Source of the DNA: Citrobacter werkmanii NBRC 105721
GTDB taxonomy: Bacteria > Pseudomonadota > Gammaproteobacteria > Enterobacterales > Enterobacteriaceae
Length of the DNA stretch: 64,000 bases
Assembly: GCA_000759755.1 (NCBI GenBank)
Contig: BBMW01000016.1
Coordinates: forward strand, 1-64,000
Direction of reading: 5' to 3'
The position numbers were made by a program, and so were the translations under genes. Every line of letters begins with the position of its first letter. Within the stretch, counting starts at the first letter, position 1. The notes beneath the pieces are model-generated. The model was given only the letters and a program-made list of their open reading frames with translations. It was not told where the DNA came from and did not search any database. This document shows, piece by piece, positions 30,657 to 39,984 of this stretch.

Positions 30657-31589
30657 ATGGAAAATAAACCGACCCTGGTTGTGGCTCTGGGCGGCAACGC
30701 GCTGCTCAAACGCGGCGAGCCGCTGGAAGCTGACATCCAACGTAAGAACATTGAGCTGGCGGCAAAAACCATCGCCCGGCTTACGCAACAGTGGCGTGTG
30801 ATTCTGGTACACGGCAATGGCCCACAGGTTGGACTGCTGGCGTTACAAAATAGCGCTTACGCCAGCGTCACCCCCTATCCGCTCGACATTCTCGGCGCGG
30901 AAAGTCAGGGAATGATTGGCTATATGTTGCAACAGGCGCTGAAAAACCAGCTTCCACAGCGGGAAATTAGCGTCCTGCTGACTCAGGTTGAAGTCGATGC
31001 CCACGATCCGGCCTTCAGCAATCCCACCAAATATATCGGCCCCATTTACGACCAAACCCAGGCCAATGCATTGCAGGTGGAAAAAGGCTGGGTTTTCAAA
31101 GCTGATGGTAAAGCGTTCCGTCGCGTTGTGCCCTCTCCGCAGCCCAAACGCATTGTTGAAAGTGACGCGATCCAGGCGTTGATCGCCCGCGATCATCTGG
31201 TCATTTGCAACGGCGGTGGCGGTGTGCCGGTCGTGGAAAAGGCCGATGGCTACCACGGTATTGAAGCCGTGATCGACAAAGATCTCTCCGCCGCCCTACT
31301 CGCCAGCCAGCTTCATGCTGATGCGTTGCTCATCCTGACCGACGCCGACGCGGTGTACCTCGACTGGGGCAAACCCACCCAACGGCCTTTGGCTCAGGTC
31401 ACCCCCGAGATACTCGGCGAGATGCAGTTCGACGCCGGTTCTATGGGTCCAAAAGTTACCGCCTGCGCGAATTTTGTCTCTCAATGCCATGGGATAGCAG
31501 GCATCGGCTCGTTGGCCGACGGTCCGGCCATTCTCTCGGGAGAGAAAGGCACATTGATTCGGCCCGAAACCATTGCTTACGACGCGTGA
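30657..31589 (+). CDS. arcC: carbamate kinase
   Basis: A 310-residue kinase of the amino-acid kinase family that makes ATP from carbamoyl phosphate and ADP, the energy-yielding step of the pathway. It shows VVALGGNALL at the N-terminus, HGNGPQVG, and CNGGGGVPVV, all carbamate kinase landmarks. It begins 9 bp after arcA with a GGAG site. A REP palindrome follows it inside the operon. Confidence 0.97.
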   Translation: MENKPTLVVALGGNALLKRGEPLEADIQRKNIELAAKTIARLTQQWRVILVHGNGPQVGLLALQNSAYASVTPYPLDILGAESQGMIGYMLQQALKNQLPQREISVLLTQVEVDAHDPAFSNPTKYIGPIYDQTQANALQVEKGWVFKADGKAFRRVVPSPQPKRIVESDAIQALIARDHLVICNGGGGVPVVEKADGYHGIEAVIDKDLSAALLASQLHADALLILTDADAVYLDWGKPTQRPLAQVTPEILGEMQFDAGSMGPKVTACANFVSQCHGIAGIGSLADGPAILSGEKGTLIRPETIAYDA

Positions 31590-31597
31590 CCCATTTT

Positions 31598-31629
31598 GCC
31601 GGATGGCGCCTGCGCCTTATCCGGCCTAC
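31598..31629. repeat. REP palindrome inside the arc operon
   Basis: GCCGGATGGCG...CTTATCCGGCC followed by TAC lies between arcC and arcB, within what should be one transcript. It could stabilise the arcA-arcC part of the mRNA and give the downstream genes lower expression. Confidence 0.85.
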
Positions 31630-31643
31630 ATAAGGACATTCTG

Positions 31644-32648
31644 ATGACTGTTAACTTAAAAAATCGCAATTTTCTTAAACTGCTCGACTACACCCCGGTA
31701 GAGATCCAGTACCTGATCGATCTGGCTATCGAATTAAAAACGGCGAAAAAGGCCGGACGCGAAAGACAGACGCTGGTCGGTAAAAATATCGCGCTAATCT
31801 TCGAAAAAACCTCAACCCGCACCCGCTGCGCCTTTGAAGTTGGCGCTTTTGATCAGGGCGCACAGGTGACCTACCTCGGCCCAAGCGGCTCACAGATTGG
31901 TCACAAAGAATCGATGAAAGATACCGCCCGCGTGTTAGGCCGTATGTACGACGGCATCGAATATCGCGGATATGGCCAGGAGATCGTGGAAGAGCTGGGG
32001 CAGTTTGCCGGTGTTCCGGTATGGAACGGGCTGACCAACGAATTTCACCCTACGCAGATCCTCGCGGATCTGATGACCATGCTGGAACACGCGCCGGGCA
32101 AAACCTTACCTGAACTGAGCTTCGCCTACCTCGGTGACGCCCGCAATAACATGGGTAATTCACTGATGGTTGGCGCGGCGAAAATGGGGATGGACATCCG
32201 CCTCGTCGCCCCTAAATCCTTCTGGCCGGATGAAAAACTGGTTGCCGAATGCCGTGAGATCGCCGGCGTGACGGGCGCGCGCATTACGCTCACGGAGGAC
32301 GTTGAGGAAGGCGTTTACGACGTGGATTTCCTCTATACCGATGTCTGGGTCTCCATGGGTGAACCCAAAGAGGCATGGGCAGAACGCGTAAGCCTGATGA
32401 CGCCTTATCAGATTAACCAGCGAGTCATCAACGCAACCGGCAACCCCAATGTGAAATTTATGCACTGTCTGCCCGCCTTCCATAACGAACACACCAAAGT
32501 TGGACGTGAAATCGAAGCGGCTTACGGCCTGAAAGGGCTTGAGGTCACGGAGGAGGTGTTCGAGTCAGCACACTCCATCGTCTTCGACGAAGCAGAAAAC
32601 CGGATGCATACCATTAAAGCGGTCATGGTAGCGACACTCGGCGACTAA
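31644..32648 (+). CDS. arcB: catabolic ornithine carbamoyltransferase
   Basis: A 334-residue OTC in the arginine deiminase operon. It should run in the phosphorolytic direction, splitting citrulline into ornithine and carbamoyl phosphate for ArcC. STRTR, HPTQ, the SMGEP loop and HCLP are intact. It is clearly paralogous to ArgI at 27194, sharing long identical blocks such as [15 protein letters not shown], but differs in the N-terminus and surface regions. ATG 31644 follows TAAGGA. Which direction dominates cannot be read from sequence; the operon context decides the call. Confidence 0.93.
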   Translation: MTVNLKNRNFLKLLDYTPVEIQYLIDLAIELKTAKKAGRERQTLVGKNIALIFEKTSTRTRCAFEVGAFDQGAQVTYLGPSGSQIGHKESMKDTARVLGRMYDGIEYRGYGQEIVEELGQFAGVPVWNGLTNEFHPTQILADLMTMLEHAPGKTLPELSFAYLGDARNNMGNSLMVGAAKMGMDIRLVAPKSFWPDEKLVAECREIAGVTGARITLTEDVEEGVYDVDFLYTDVWVSMGEPKEAWAERVSLMTPYQINQRVINATGNPNVKFMHCLPAFHNEHTKVGREIEAAYGLKGLEVTEEVFESAHSIVFDEAENRMHTIKAVMVATLGD

Positions 32649-32655
32649 CCCCTGC

Positions 32656-32684
32656 GGGCATATGTCGCCTGACGGCATATGCCC
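32656..32684 (+). terminator. intra-operon hairpin between arcB and the carrier gene
   Basis: GGGCATATG and CATATGCCC form a perfect 9 bp stem with an 11-nt loop, with no U-run after it. It is more likely an mRNA-stabilising or attenuating hairpin than a full terminator. Confidence 0.45.
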
Positions 32685-32703
32685 GAGTTATCCGGAGAAC
32701 ATC

Positions 32704-34107
32704 ATGGGCAAATTCAAATTTCCCAGCGCGTATACCATCCTGTTTATTCTTATTGCACTCGTCGCTGTTATGACCTGGATTGTCCCGGCAGGGAAATATC
32801 AGATGGCGATGAATGCGACCCTGGGCAAAGAAGTGCCGGTTGCCGGGACTTATGCCCCCACCGAGGCGCATCCCCAAGGTATTACCGCTGTACTGCTGGC
32901 ACCGATTGACGGTCTTTATAATCACGAGACCTACACCGCTGGCGCCATTGATGTGGCGCTGTTTGTCCTGATCATCGGCGGGTTTCTCGGCGTAGTAAAC
33001 AAAACGGGGGCCATCGACGCCGGTATCGAACGCGTGACGGTCAGGCTTAACGGCAAAGAAGAGTGGATGATCCCCATCCTGATGGGACTTTTCGCCGCCG
33101 GAGGTACGATTTACGGGATGGCGGAAGAATCGCTTCCTTTTTACACGCTGCTCGTCCCGGTGATGATGGCGGCCCGCTTTGATCCACTGGTTGCTGCTGC
33201 GACCGTTTTGCTCGGCGCAGGTATCGGCACACTCGGTTCGACAATTAACCCTTTCGCAACGGTTATCGCTGCCAATGCTGCCGGGATCCCCTTCACTCAG
33301 GGAATGCTGATGCGCATTCTGCTGCTGGTCATCGGCTATGTGATCTGTGTGGTGTGGGTCATGCGCTATGCCCGGAAAGTTCGCAGCCATCCTGAGCTGT
33401 CTATCGTGGCGGATAAAATGGAGGAAAACCGCGCCCATTTTCTCGGTAGTCGCGCCAATACCAATCTGGAATTCACGGCAACGCGGAAATGGATCCTGCT
33501 GATTTTCGCCGCCGCCTTTGCGGTAATGATCTATGGAGTAGCGGTACTCGGGTGGTGGATGGCAGAAATATCCGGTGTTTTTCTGGCTGCTGCGATTATC
33601 GTCGGCGTAATCGCCCGCATGAGTGAAGAGGCATTTACCAGTACGTTCATTGACGGTGCGCGGGATCTGCTTGGCGTGGCGCTGATTATCGGTATTGCGC
33701 GCGGCATCGTCGTGGTGATGGATAACGGCATGATCACTCACACCATTCTGCACAGCGCTGAAAATTTAGTCTCCGGCCTTTCCACCACCATTTTCATCAA
33801 TGTGACCTATTGGCTGGAAGTTTTGCTCTCCTTCCTGGTCCCATCGTCCTCTGGGCTGGCGGTCCTCACCATGCCCATTATGGCCCCGCTGGCCGACTTC
33901 GCGCATGTACAGAGGGATCTGGTCGTCACCGCGTATCAATCCGCTTCCGGCATTGTGAATCTGATTACACCCACATCTGCGGTTGTGATGGGTGGGCTGG
34001 CCATCGCGCGCGTTCCCTATGTGCGTTACCTGAAATGGGTCGCTCCGTTACTGCTCATTTTGACGTTACTGAACATGGTCGTCCTGAGTATCGGCGCGAT
34101 GCTGTAA
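32704..34107 (+). CDS. YfcC-family basic amino acid carrier (arginine/ornithine exchange)
   Basis: A 467-residue integral membrane protein of the YfcC/DcuC-like superfamily, with about 12 hydrophobic segments (for example YTILFILIALVAVMTWIVPAG at the N-terminus). The hairpin-type repeats are visible as GAGIGTLGSTINPFATVIA and VPSSSGLAVLTMPI. It takes the place of the ArcD antiporter at the end of the arc operon, so arginine/ornithine exchange is the likely job, although the family differs from classical ArcD. ATG 32704 follows CGGAG. A strong terminator ends the operon. Confidence 0.88.
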   Translation: MGKFKFPSAYTILFILIALVAVMTWIVPAGKYQMAMNATLGKEVPVAGTYAPTEAHPQGITAVLLAPIDGLYNHETYTAGAIDVALFVLIIGGFLGVVNKTGAIDAGIERVTVRLNGKEEWMIPILMGLFAAGGTIYGMAEESLPFYTLLVPVMMAARFDPLVAAATVLLGAGIGTLGSTINPFATVIAANAAGIPFTQGMLMRILLLVIGYVICVVWVMRYARKVRSHPELSIVADKMEENRAHFLGSRANTNLEFTATRKWILLIFAAAFAVMIYGVAVLGWWMAEISGVFLAAAIIVGVIARMSEEAFTSTFIDGARDLLGVALIIGIARGIVVVMDNGMITHTILHSAENLVSGLSTTIFINVTYWLEVLLSFLVPSSSGLAVLTMPIMAPLADFAHVQRDLVVTAYQSASGIVNLITPTSAVVMGGLAIARVPYVRYLKWVAPLLLILTLLNMVVLSIGAML

Positions 34108-34114
34108 CCCTTTT

Positions 34115-34140
34115 AGCCGTCGGATACCGGCGGCTTTTTT
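34115..34140 (+). terminator. arc operon terminator
   Basis: AGCCGTCGG pairs with CCGGCGGCT (one G-U) around ATA, followed by a run of T. It lies 8 bp after the carrier gene stop. Confidence 0.9.
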
Positions 34141-34251
34141 GATCGTTCTCTCGTTTTTCTGCACAACCGCCCGTTTGAGCCGTTATTGATACTGCAAATG
34201 TGGTGAATTTCGCCATCGCATTGATACAGATAAGAAATATAAGGTGATTTT

Positions 34252-34731
34252 ATGAAGGAATTCGATGATTACTCTGCCAAAGAGCAAAAACAGCTGGCGA
34301 TGTGTCAGCGCCTGATTAGCGAAAAAAGCTACCTGTCTCAAGAAGCGCTGCGTCGCGACCTGCAAAGCCACGGCTTTACCAGTATTAGTCAGTCGACGGT
34401 GTCTCGTTTGCTGAAGTTGCTCGGGGCCATAAAAATAAGAAACACAAAAGGGCAAAAAATTTATTCTGTGAATCCTCAGTCACGACCCGCTCCTGATGCC
34501 GCGCGATCGATCGCTGAAATGGTGGTCAGCATAGAACACAATAGCGAGTTTATCCTCATTCACACCGCAGCAGGATATGGTCGCGCGGTTGCCAGAATCC
34601 TCGATTATCACGCCTTGCCGGAAGTTCTGGGCGTCATTGCCGGTAGCAGTATCGTCTGGGTCGCGCCGCGCGTCGTGCAGCGAACGGGCCTGGTTCACAA
34701 GCAGATTAATTATCTCTTTAAAATGAATTAA
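34252..34731 (+). CDS. second ArgR-family arginine regulator
   Basis: A 159-residue ArgR paralogue. The N-terminal winged helix (about 10-70) has SQSTVSRLLKLLGAIKIRN, the ArgR DNA-recognition helix. The C-terminal half is the hexamerisation and arginine-binding domain, where canonical ArgR has GTIAGDDT; here it reads GVIAGSSIVWVAPR. The two aspartates that hold arginine are replaced by serines, so arginine sensing may differ. It directly follows the arc operon, and by position it is the expected local regulator. It is distinct from the chromosomal argR near mdh. Confidence 0.92.
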   Translation: MKEFDDYSAKEQKQLAMCQRLISEKSYLSQEALRRDLQSHGFTSISQSTVSRLLKLLGAIKIRNTKGQKIYSVNPQSRPAPDAARSIAEMVVSIEHNSEFILIHTAAGYGRAVARILDYHALPEVLGVIAGSSIVWVAPRVVQRTGLVHKQINYLFKMN

Positions 34732-34829
34732 AATTCAGAAGAACCGTTTGCGATGAATAAATCGTGCATTTTTCGCTTGATCCCATAACGTAGCTGAGTA
34801 TAATCGCGGACAATTTGCCGGGAGGATGT

Positions 34830-34931
34830 ATGGTTCAGTGTGTACGACATTTTGTCTTACCGCGTCTGAAAAAGGACGCTGGCCTGCCGTTTTTCTTTCC
34901 GTTGATCACCCATTCCGAGCCCCTCAATTGA
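34830..34931 (+). CDS. pyrL: pyrBI leader peptide
   Basis: A 33-residue leader (MVQCVRHFVLPRLKKDAGLP...) matching E. coli PyrL at the N-terminus. It is cut to 33 residues by a TGA within the attenuator stem, whereas E. coli PyrL is 44 residues. GGAGG lies just upstream. Ribosome movement on this leader couples UTP level to termination. The shorter form still ends inside the terminator stem, so coupling is preserved. Confidence 0.93.
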   Translation: MVQCVRHFVLPRLKKDAGLPFFFPLITHSEPLN

Positions 34932-34945
34932 GGGGCTTTTTTTTT
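34918..34945 (+). terminator. pyrBI attenuator
   Basis: A perfect 20-bp palindrome, AGCCCCTCAATTGAGGGGCT, is followed by nine T. When UTP is high, polymerase runs ahead of the ribosome and terminates here. When UTP is low it pauses in the upstream T-rich tract (about 34890-34899) and the ribosome prevents the hairpin. Confidence 0.95.
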
Positions 34946-34967
34946 GCCCAGGCGTCAGGAGATAAAC

Positions 34968-35903
34968 ATGGCTAACCCGCTCTATCAAAAACACATCATT
35001 TCCATAAACGACCTCAGCCGCGATGACCTCAATCTGGTCCTCGCAACGGCGGCGAAATTAAAAGCGAACCCACAGCCGGAGCTGTTAAAGCATAAGGTCA
35101 TCGCCAGCTGTTTCTTTGAGGCGTCCACCCGCACCCGTCTATCCTTTGAAACTTCTATGCACCGTCTGGGCGCCAGCGTGGTAGGTTTCTCTGACAGCAG
35201 CAACACGTCTCTGGGCAAAAAAGGCGAAACGCTGGCTGACACCATTTCCGTCATCAGCACCTATGTCGACGCCATCGTCATGCGTCATCCGCAGGAAGGC
35301 GCCGCGCGTCTGGCAACAGAATTCTCTGGTAACGTTCCGGTTCTTAACGCGGGCGACGGCTCTAACCAGCATCCAACCCAAACGCTGCTGGATCTGTTTA
35401 CCATCCAGGAAACACAGGGCCGCCTGGACAATCTGCAAATCGCCATGGTGGGTGATCTGAAATATGGCCGCACTGTCCACTCCTTAACTCAGGCGCTGGC
35501 GAAATTTGAAGGCAACCGCTTCTACTTCATTGCCCCGGATGCGCTGGCCATGCCGCAATACATTCTGGATATGCTGACTGAAAAGGGCATCGCCTGGAGC
35601 CTGCATGGCACTATCGAAGAGGTAATGGCGGAGGTCGATATCCTCTATATGACCCGCGTACAAAAAGAGCGTCTGGACCCATCCGAATACGCCAACGTGA
35701 AAGCACAGTTTGTCCTGCGCGCCAGCGACCTGAACGGCGCCAGAGCCAACATGAAGGTACTACATCCGCTGCCGCGTATTGATGAAATCACCACCGACGT
35801 CGATAAGACGCCGCACGCCTGGTATTTCCAGCAGGCTGGCAACGGCATCTTCGCCCGCCAGGCGTTACTGGCACTGGTACTGAATAGCGAACTGGCACTG
35901 TAA
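34968..35903 (+). CDS. pyrB: aspartate carbamoyltransferase catalytic chain
   Basis: A 311-residue catalytic subunit that joins carbamoyl phosphate and aspartate, the committed step of pyrimidine synthesis. Carbamoyl-phosphate-binding [16 protein letters not shown] and the HPLPR loop are intact. It works as (PyrB3)2(PyrI2)3. ATG 34968 gives the standard N-terminus ([10 protein letters not shown]). The attenuator upstream gives UTP control. Confidence 0.98.
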   Translation: MANPLYQKHIISINDLSRDDLNLVLATAAKLKANPQPELLKHKVIASCFFEASTRTRLSFETSMHRLGASVVGFSDSSNTSLGKKGETLADTISVISTYVDAIVMRHPQEGAARLATEFSGNVPVLNAGDGSNQHPTQTLLDLFTIQETQGRLDNLQIAMVGDLKYGRTVHSLTQALAKFEGNRFYFIAPDALAMPQYILDMLTEKGIAWSLHGTIEEVMAEVDILYMTRVQKERLDPSEYANVKAQFVLRASDLNGARANMKVLHPLPRIDEITTDVDKTPHAWYFQQAGNGIFARQALLALVLNSELAL

Positions 35904-35916
35904 GGGAGAAAAAGAG

Positions 35917-36378
35917 ATGACACACGATAACAAACTGCAGGTTGAAGCCATCAAACGTGGCACCGTGATTGACCATATTCCCGCACAGGTTGGTTTTAAA
36001 TTGCTGACGCTGTTCAAGCTGACAGAAACCGACCAGCGAATCACCATCGGTCTGAACCTGCCGTCCGGTGAGATGGGTCGTAAAGACTTGATTAAAATTG
36101 AAAATACCTTCCTGACCGACGAGCAGGTTAACCAGCTCTCTCTGTATGCCCCGCAGGCAACGGTGAACCGCATTGACGATTACGATGTTGTGGGTAAATC
36201 ACGTCCGAGTCTGCCAGAGCGCATCGACAACGTGCTGGTGTGCCCGAACAGCAACTGTATCAGTCATGCTGAGCCGGTTTCTTCCAGTTTTGCAGTGAAA
36301 AAGCGTGCTGATGACATCGCACTCAAATGCAAATACTGTGAAAAAGAGTTTTCGCATTATGTGGTGCTGGCCAACTAA
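35917..36378 (+). CDS. pyrI: aspartate carbamoyltransferase regulatory chain
   Basis: A 153-residue regulatory subunit that binds CTP/ATP at the N-terminal domain. Its C-terminal zinc domain has C-x4-C (CPNSNC) and C-x2-C (CKYC), through which it contacts PyrB. It starts 13 bp after pyrB with GGGAGAAAAAG upstream, and is co-expressed with pyrB. Confidence 0.98.
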   Translation: MTHDNKLQVEAIKRGTVIDHIPAQVGFKLLTLFKLTETDQRITIGLNLPSGEMGRKDLIKIENTFLTDEQVNQLSLYAPQATVNRIDDYDVVGKSRPSLPERIDNVLVCPNSNCISHAEPVSSSFAVKKRADDIALKCKYCEKEFSHYVVLAN

Positions 36379-36454
36379 TTTGGGTTGGTTATGAAATGTG
36401 GCCTCTCTATAATGGCCGGGAACATTCTATTACCGCTGTAATTCAGGAGAAATC

Positions 36455-36841
36455 ATGAGCAAGACTATCGCGACGGAAAATGCACCAGCAGCAATCGGCC
36501 CATACGTACAGGGTGTTGACCTGGGTAGCATGGTAATCACTTCCGGTCAGATCCCGGTCGATCCGAAAACCGGCGCCGTAGCGGAAGACGTGTCCGCTCA
36601 GGCGCGTCAGTCGCTGGAAAACGTAAAAGCTATCGTTGAAGCAGCAGGTCTGAAAGTGGGCGACATCGTAAAAACGACCGTCTTCGTGAAAGACCTGAAC
36701 GATTTCGCTACCGTCAACGCCACCTACGAAGCGTTCTTCACTGAGCACAACGCGACCTTCCCGGCGCGTTCTTGCGTGGAAGTTGCCCGTCTGCCGAAAG
36801 ACGTGAAAATCGAGATTGAAGCGATCGCCGTTCGTCGCTAA
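36455..36841 (+). CDS. ridA: enamine/imine deaminase RidA
   Basis: A 128-residue trimeric YjgF/RidA protein that hydrolyses reactive 2-aminoacrylate and related enamines released by PLP enzymes. The signatures GPYVQGVDLGSMVITSGQIP and the conserved Arg in FPARSCVEVARLPKD are present. AGGAG lies upstream. It is nearly identical to E. coli RidA and lies in the same position after pyrI. Confidence 0.98.
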   Translation: MSKTIATENAPAAIGPYVQGVDLGSMVITSGQIPVDPKTGAVAEDVSAQARQSLENVKAIVEAAGLKVGDIVKTTVFVKDLNDFATVNATYEAFFTEHNATFPARSCVEVARLPKDVKIEIEAIAVRR

Positions 36842-36851
36842 ATATGCTTGT

Positions 36852-36927
36852 GCCGGATGGCGGCTTCGCGTAATCCGGCCTATGCAAGCGTAGTTTGTAG
36901 GCCCGGTAAGCGCGAGCGCCACCGGGC
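36852..36927. repeat. REP/BIME element (ridA-TRAP operon)
   Basis: Two palindromes: GCCGGATGGCGGCTTCGCG...ATCCGGCC (36852-36880) and GCCCGGTAAGCG...CACCGGGC (36901-36927), between convergent ridA and the TRAP operon. Confidence 0.8.
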
Positions 36928-36932
36928 ATTTA

Positions 36933-38219
36933 TCACATCACGCCAAACAGTTTCGGCAGAAACAGCGAAATCGCCGGAATGTACGTCACCAGCATCAGCA
37001 CCAGGAACAGCACCAGGTAGAATGGCAGCATCGCCTTCACCACCTGCTCGATTTTCTGCTTACTCACCGCACTGGCCACAAACAGCACCGACCCCACCGG
37101 CGGCGTAATCAGGCCGATCCCTAAGTTCACCAGCATGATCATGCCAAAATGGACCGGATCAATACCGAGCGCGTTGGTCACCGGTAGTAGCACCGGCGTC
37201 AGGATCAGGATCAGCGGCGCCATGTCCATCAGCGTACCGATCAGCAGCAGCATGATGTTAATGCACATCAGGATGACGTATTTGTTATCCGAGATGCTGG
37301 TGAAGGCTTCGGTAATCCGCATCGGCAACTGCATATAGGTCATGACGGCCCCAAACGCGGCGGCAAAGCCTATCAGGATCATCACGATAGTGACCGTTTT
37401 CACCGTGCGGAACATCAGCTTCGGCAGTTCAGACCATTTATAGTCACGATAGATAAACATGGTGACAAAGAAGGCCCAAAGACAGGCTATCGCCGCGGAT
37501 TCCGTTGCGGTAAAGATACCTGACAGGATCCCGCCCATGATGATCACCACCGTCATTAATCCCCACAGTGTATCGACGAAAATCTTCAGTGCCTGGCGAA
37601 ACGGTACGCGCTCCCCTTTTGGATAACCGCGTTTATGGGCAAAAGCCACGCACATCACCATCAGGCTAAAGCTCAGCAACAGGCCCGGCAGGATCCCGGC
37701 GATGAACAGCGCGGCAATCGACACCGTCCCGCCCGTTGCCAGCGAGTAGATAACCGAATTATGGCTGGGCGGCGTGAGGATCGCCTGCACCGAGCCGCTG
37801 GCCGTTACCGCCGCGGCAAAGTCGCGCGGGTAGCCTTTTTTGTCCATCTCCGGGATCATCACTGAACCGATAGAAGCGGTATCGGCCACCGACGATCCTG
37901 AAATTGCGCCAAAAAAGGTCGAGGCGACGATGTTTACCAGTGACAGCCCACCGCGGATAAAGCCAACAAAAATATAGGCAAAATTCACCAGTCGCCGCGC
38001 GATTCCCCCTTCCGCCATGATTGCCCCGGCCAGAATAAAGAATGGGATCGCCAGTAGCGAAAACTTGTTTACTCCGCTGGTCAGTTGGATCATTACGGCT
38101 TCCAGCGGAATATCAATATACCAGGCTCCAATGATGGCGCTAATGCCAACCGCGTACGCTACCGGTACCCCAATCGCCAGCATAATGCCAAGCGTAAAGA
38201 CGAGAATAAATGCATCCAT
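36933..38219 (-). CDS. TRAP transporter large permease (DctM family)
   Basis: A 428-residue integral membrane protein with about 11-12 hydrophobic segments. The DctM pattern shows in FFGAISGSSVADTASIGSVMIPEM and LTPPSHNSVIYSLATGG. It forms the ion-driven channel with the small subunit and takes substrate from the DctP-type binding protein. It is the last gene of the three-gene TRAP operon. The substrate is not certain; the family covers C4-dicarboxylates and sugar acids. Confidence 0.93.
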   Translation of the reverse strand: MDAFILVFTLGIMLAIGVPVAYAVGISAIIGAWYIDIPLEAVMIQLTSGVNKFSLLAIPFFILAGAIMAEGGIARRLVNFAYIFVGFIRGGLSLVNIVASTFFGAISGSSVADTASIGSVMIPEMDKKGYPRDFAAAVTASGSVQAILTPPSHNSVIYSLATGGTVSIAALFIAGILPGLLLSFSLMVMCVAFAHKRGYPKGERVPFRQALKIFVDTLWGLMTVVIIMGGILSGIFTATESAAIACLWAFFVTMFIYRDYKWSELPKLMFRTVKTVTIVMILIGFAAAFGAVMTYMQLPMRITEAFTSISDNKYVILMCINIMLLLIGTLMDMAPLILILTPVLLPVTNALGIDPVHFGMIMLVNLGIGLITPPVGSVLFVASAVSKQKIEQVVKAMLPFYLVLFLVLMLVTYIPAISLFLPKLFGVM

Positions 38220-38249
38220 CTGCTTTCCTTAATGAAATGGGGGCGGTAA

Positions 38250-38768
38250 CTAGCTGGTTGAACCCAGCATGACAACGGGACGTTGATATTGCGGGCCGCG
38301 GAATATCTTTTCTGCGATAAACAGCAGCGTTATGGCAGAGCCAATCGGCAACGGAAGATAGTTTTGCCCGGAGCTTAAAAGCGGGAATTCCGCTACGGGC
38401 TGGTCCCACAGCTCAAGACACAGATTGGTTCCATACCAGAGAATAAACAGGCTGATCGCCACCAACATGATATCTGCGATAATCGAGCAGTAACGACGGG
38501 CGGACTCCTCCAGACGGTCAATGACCATGCTCACCGCGATATGTGAACCTGCGCGATAGCTCACCGCCGCGCCAATAAAGGTGAACGTCACCATACAAAG
38601 AATGGCGACCGGTTCAGGCCATGACAGGGCATTGTTCAGGACATAGCGTGCAAATATGCCAATGGGGATAATAGCGACCATAACCAATAATGCGACACCG
38701 GCAATCCACATAGAGACCCGATAAAGAAAATCCATTACCGATGAATAGCATTCACCCATAATTATCAC
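38250..38768 (-). CDS. TRAP transporter small permease (DctQ family)
   Basis: A 172-residue protein with four hydrophobic helices (about 17-38, 45-67, 92-115 and 133-150) and the DctQ signature RYVLNNALSWPEPVAILCMVTF. It bridges binding protein and large permease. It lies 30 bp before the large-permease gene and 53 bp after the binding-protein gene. Confidence 0.92.
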   Translation of the reverse strand: MIIMGECYSSVMDFLYRVSMWIAGVALLVMVAIIPIGIFARYVLNNALSWPEPVAILCMVTFTFIGAAVSYRAGSHIAVSMVIDRLEESARRYCSIIADIMLVAISLFILWYGTNLCLELWDQPVAEFPLLSSGQNYLPLPIGSAITLLFIAEKIFRGPQYQRPVVMLGSTS

Positions 38769-38821
38769 CTCGAATTAATCAAAAGACTCAGGCAGAGGAT
38801 TGCTTCCCTCCGCCTGATGAA

Positions 38822-39799
38822 TTACTTCACATCCTGAATACGTTTGATCAAATCCTGGTGGTCTTTACCGTAATTATCCCGCACTGACTGCGTGGCTTTA
38901 TAGAAATAGTCAGTATCAATATCGTGGAACTGAACGCCATTGGCTTTCATGGTCTCCAAAGATTTCGCATTATATTCTTGCCAAAGTTTGCGTTGTTCTA
39001 TCTGCGCTTCTTTGGCGAGCTTAATAATGAGTTCCTGGTCTTCTTTTTTCAATTTATCCCATTTGGCTTTGGAGAACAGAAAAAGCTCAGGAATAATAAA
39101 GTGTTTGCTCCAGGTATAGTTTTTAACGACCGGTAAATAGTTGTGCGCAACAAATGTTGGCGGGTTATTCTCTGTGCCATCAATAACGCCGGTTTGCATA
39201 CCGCTAAACACTTCACTGACGCCCATCACGATGGCGTTAGCTCCCATCGCTTTTAAGGTATCCAGCGCTATCGGACTCCCTTGAACGCGGATTTTCATAC
39301 CGTGTAAATCTTCCGGTTTCACCACCGGATTTTTGGTAATCAGGTTGCGCGTCCCGGCATCCATCCAACCAAGAAATACCAACCGCGATTTCGTATTAGC
39401 CGTCAGACGGTCGCCAATCTCTTGACCGATCATGCCGTCAAGGACCTTATGCAGATGGTCTTCATCGCGAAAGATATACGGCAGGGTAAACACGTTAATT
39501 TCAGGAAGAATGGCGGCAACAGGCGTCATTGAGACGCGAATAATATCGATAGCGCCTAATTGCGCCTGCTCAATCATCTGTTTTTCATCACCTAACACGC
39601 CACCTGGAAATGTTTTAATCTCCAGACGGCCATCGGTCGCAGCGCTGAGTTTCTCCCCCATATGTTTCACTGCGACAACGTTCGGGTAATCAGCCGGATG
39701 CACATCCGCGGCGCGAAAAGTTTGTGCCAGCGTTGCATGACTCGCCAGTAATACGGACGCGCCAATACACAGACTTAACAGTTTTTTTGTCAGTTTCAT
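38822..39799 (-). CDS. TRAP substrate-binding protein (DctP family)
   Basis: A 325-residue periplasmic binding protein. A signal peptide (residues 1-26, cleaved after ATLA-Q) precedes the DctP fold. The ligand-carboxylate Arg is in GMKIRVQGSP and the signature is GVIDGTENNPPTF. This selects carboxylate substrates. It is first in the operon. The nearest described relatives I can suggest are the sugar-acid/diketogulonate types (YiaO), but that is only a guess. Confidence 0.92.
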   Translation of the reverse strand: MKLTKKLLSLCIGASVLLASHATLAQTFRAADVHPADYPNVVAVKHMGEKLSAATDGRLEIKTFPGGVLGDEKQMIEQAQLGAIDIIRVSMTPVAAILPEINVFTLPYIFRDEDHLHKVLDGMIGQEIGDRLTANTKSRLVFLGWMDAGTRNLITKNPVVKPEDLHGMKIRVQGSPIALDTLKAMGANAIVMGVSEVFSGMQTGVIDGTENNPPTFVAHNYLPVVKNYTWSKHFIIPELFLFSKAKWDKLKKEDQELIIKLAKEAQIEQRKLWQEYNAKSLETMKANGVQFHDIDTDYFYKATQSVRDNYGKDHQDLIKRIQDVK

Positions 39800-39966
39800 T
39801 TGTCCTTCTCCAGAAGTTCATAATATCCATTAACAGGAATAGCTTGCAGAGCAAATGACTGCCGGAATTAAAACGGGCAGCGAGAAACTTTCTTAACGAC
39901 GTTACCTGTGCAGACTAGCTGGTGTAACAATTTATTTCGATGACTGTGTTCACAAAAAATCGCAGA

Positions 39967-39984
39967 TGCTAATAATTTTTAGCA
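39967..39984. promoter_or_regulatory. inverted repeat upstream of the TRAP operon
   Basis: TGCTAA and TTAGCA are exact inverted repeats with a 6-bp spacer, 168 bp upstream of the binding-protein start. No regulator gene lies beside the TRAP operon, so the binder would be encoded elsewhere. Confidence 0.4.

Noticed and set aside
32623-33753. 376-codon frame antisense to the YfcC-type carrier
   Set aside because: The composition (many H, R, D, N) is typical of an antisense shadow of a membrane protein gene.
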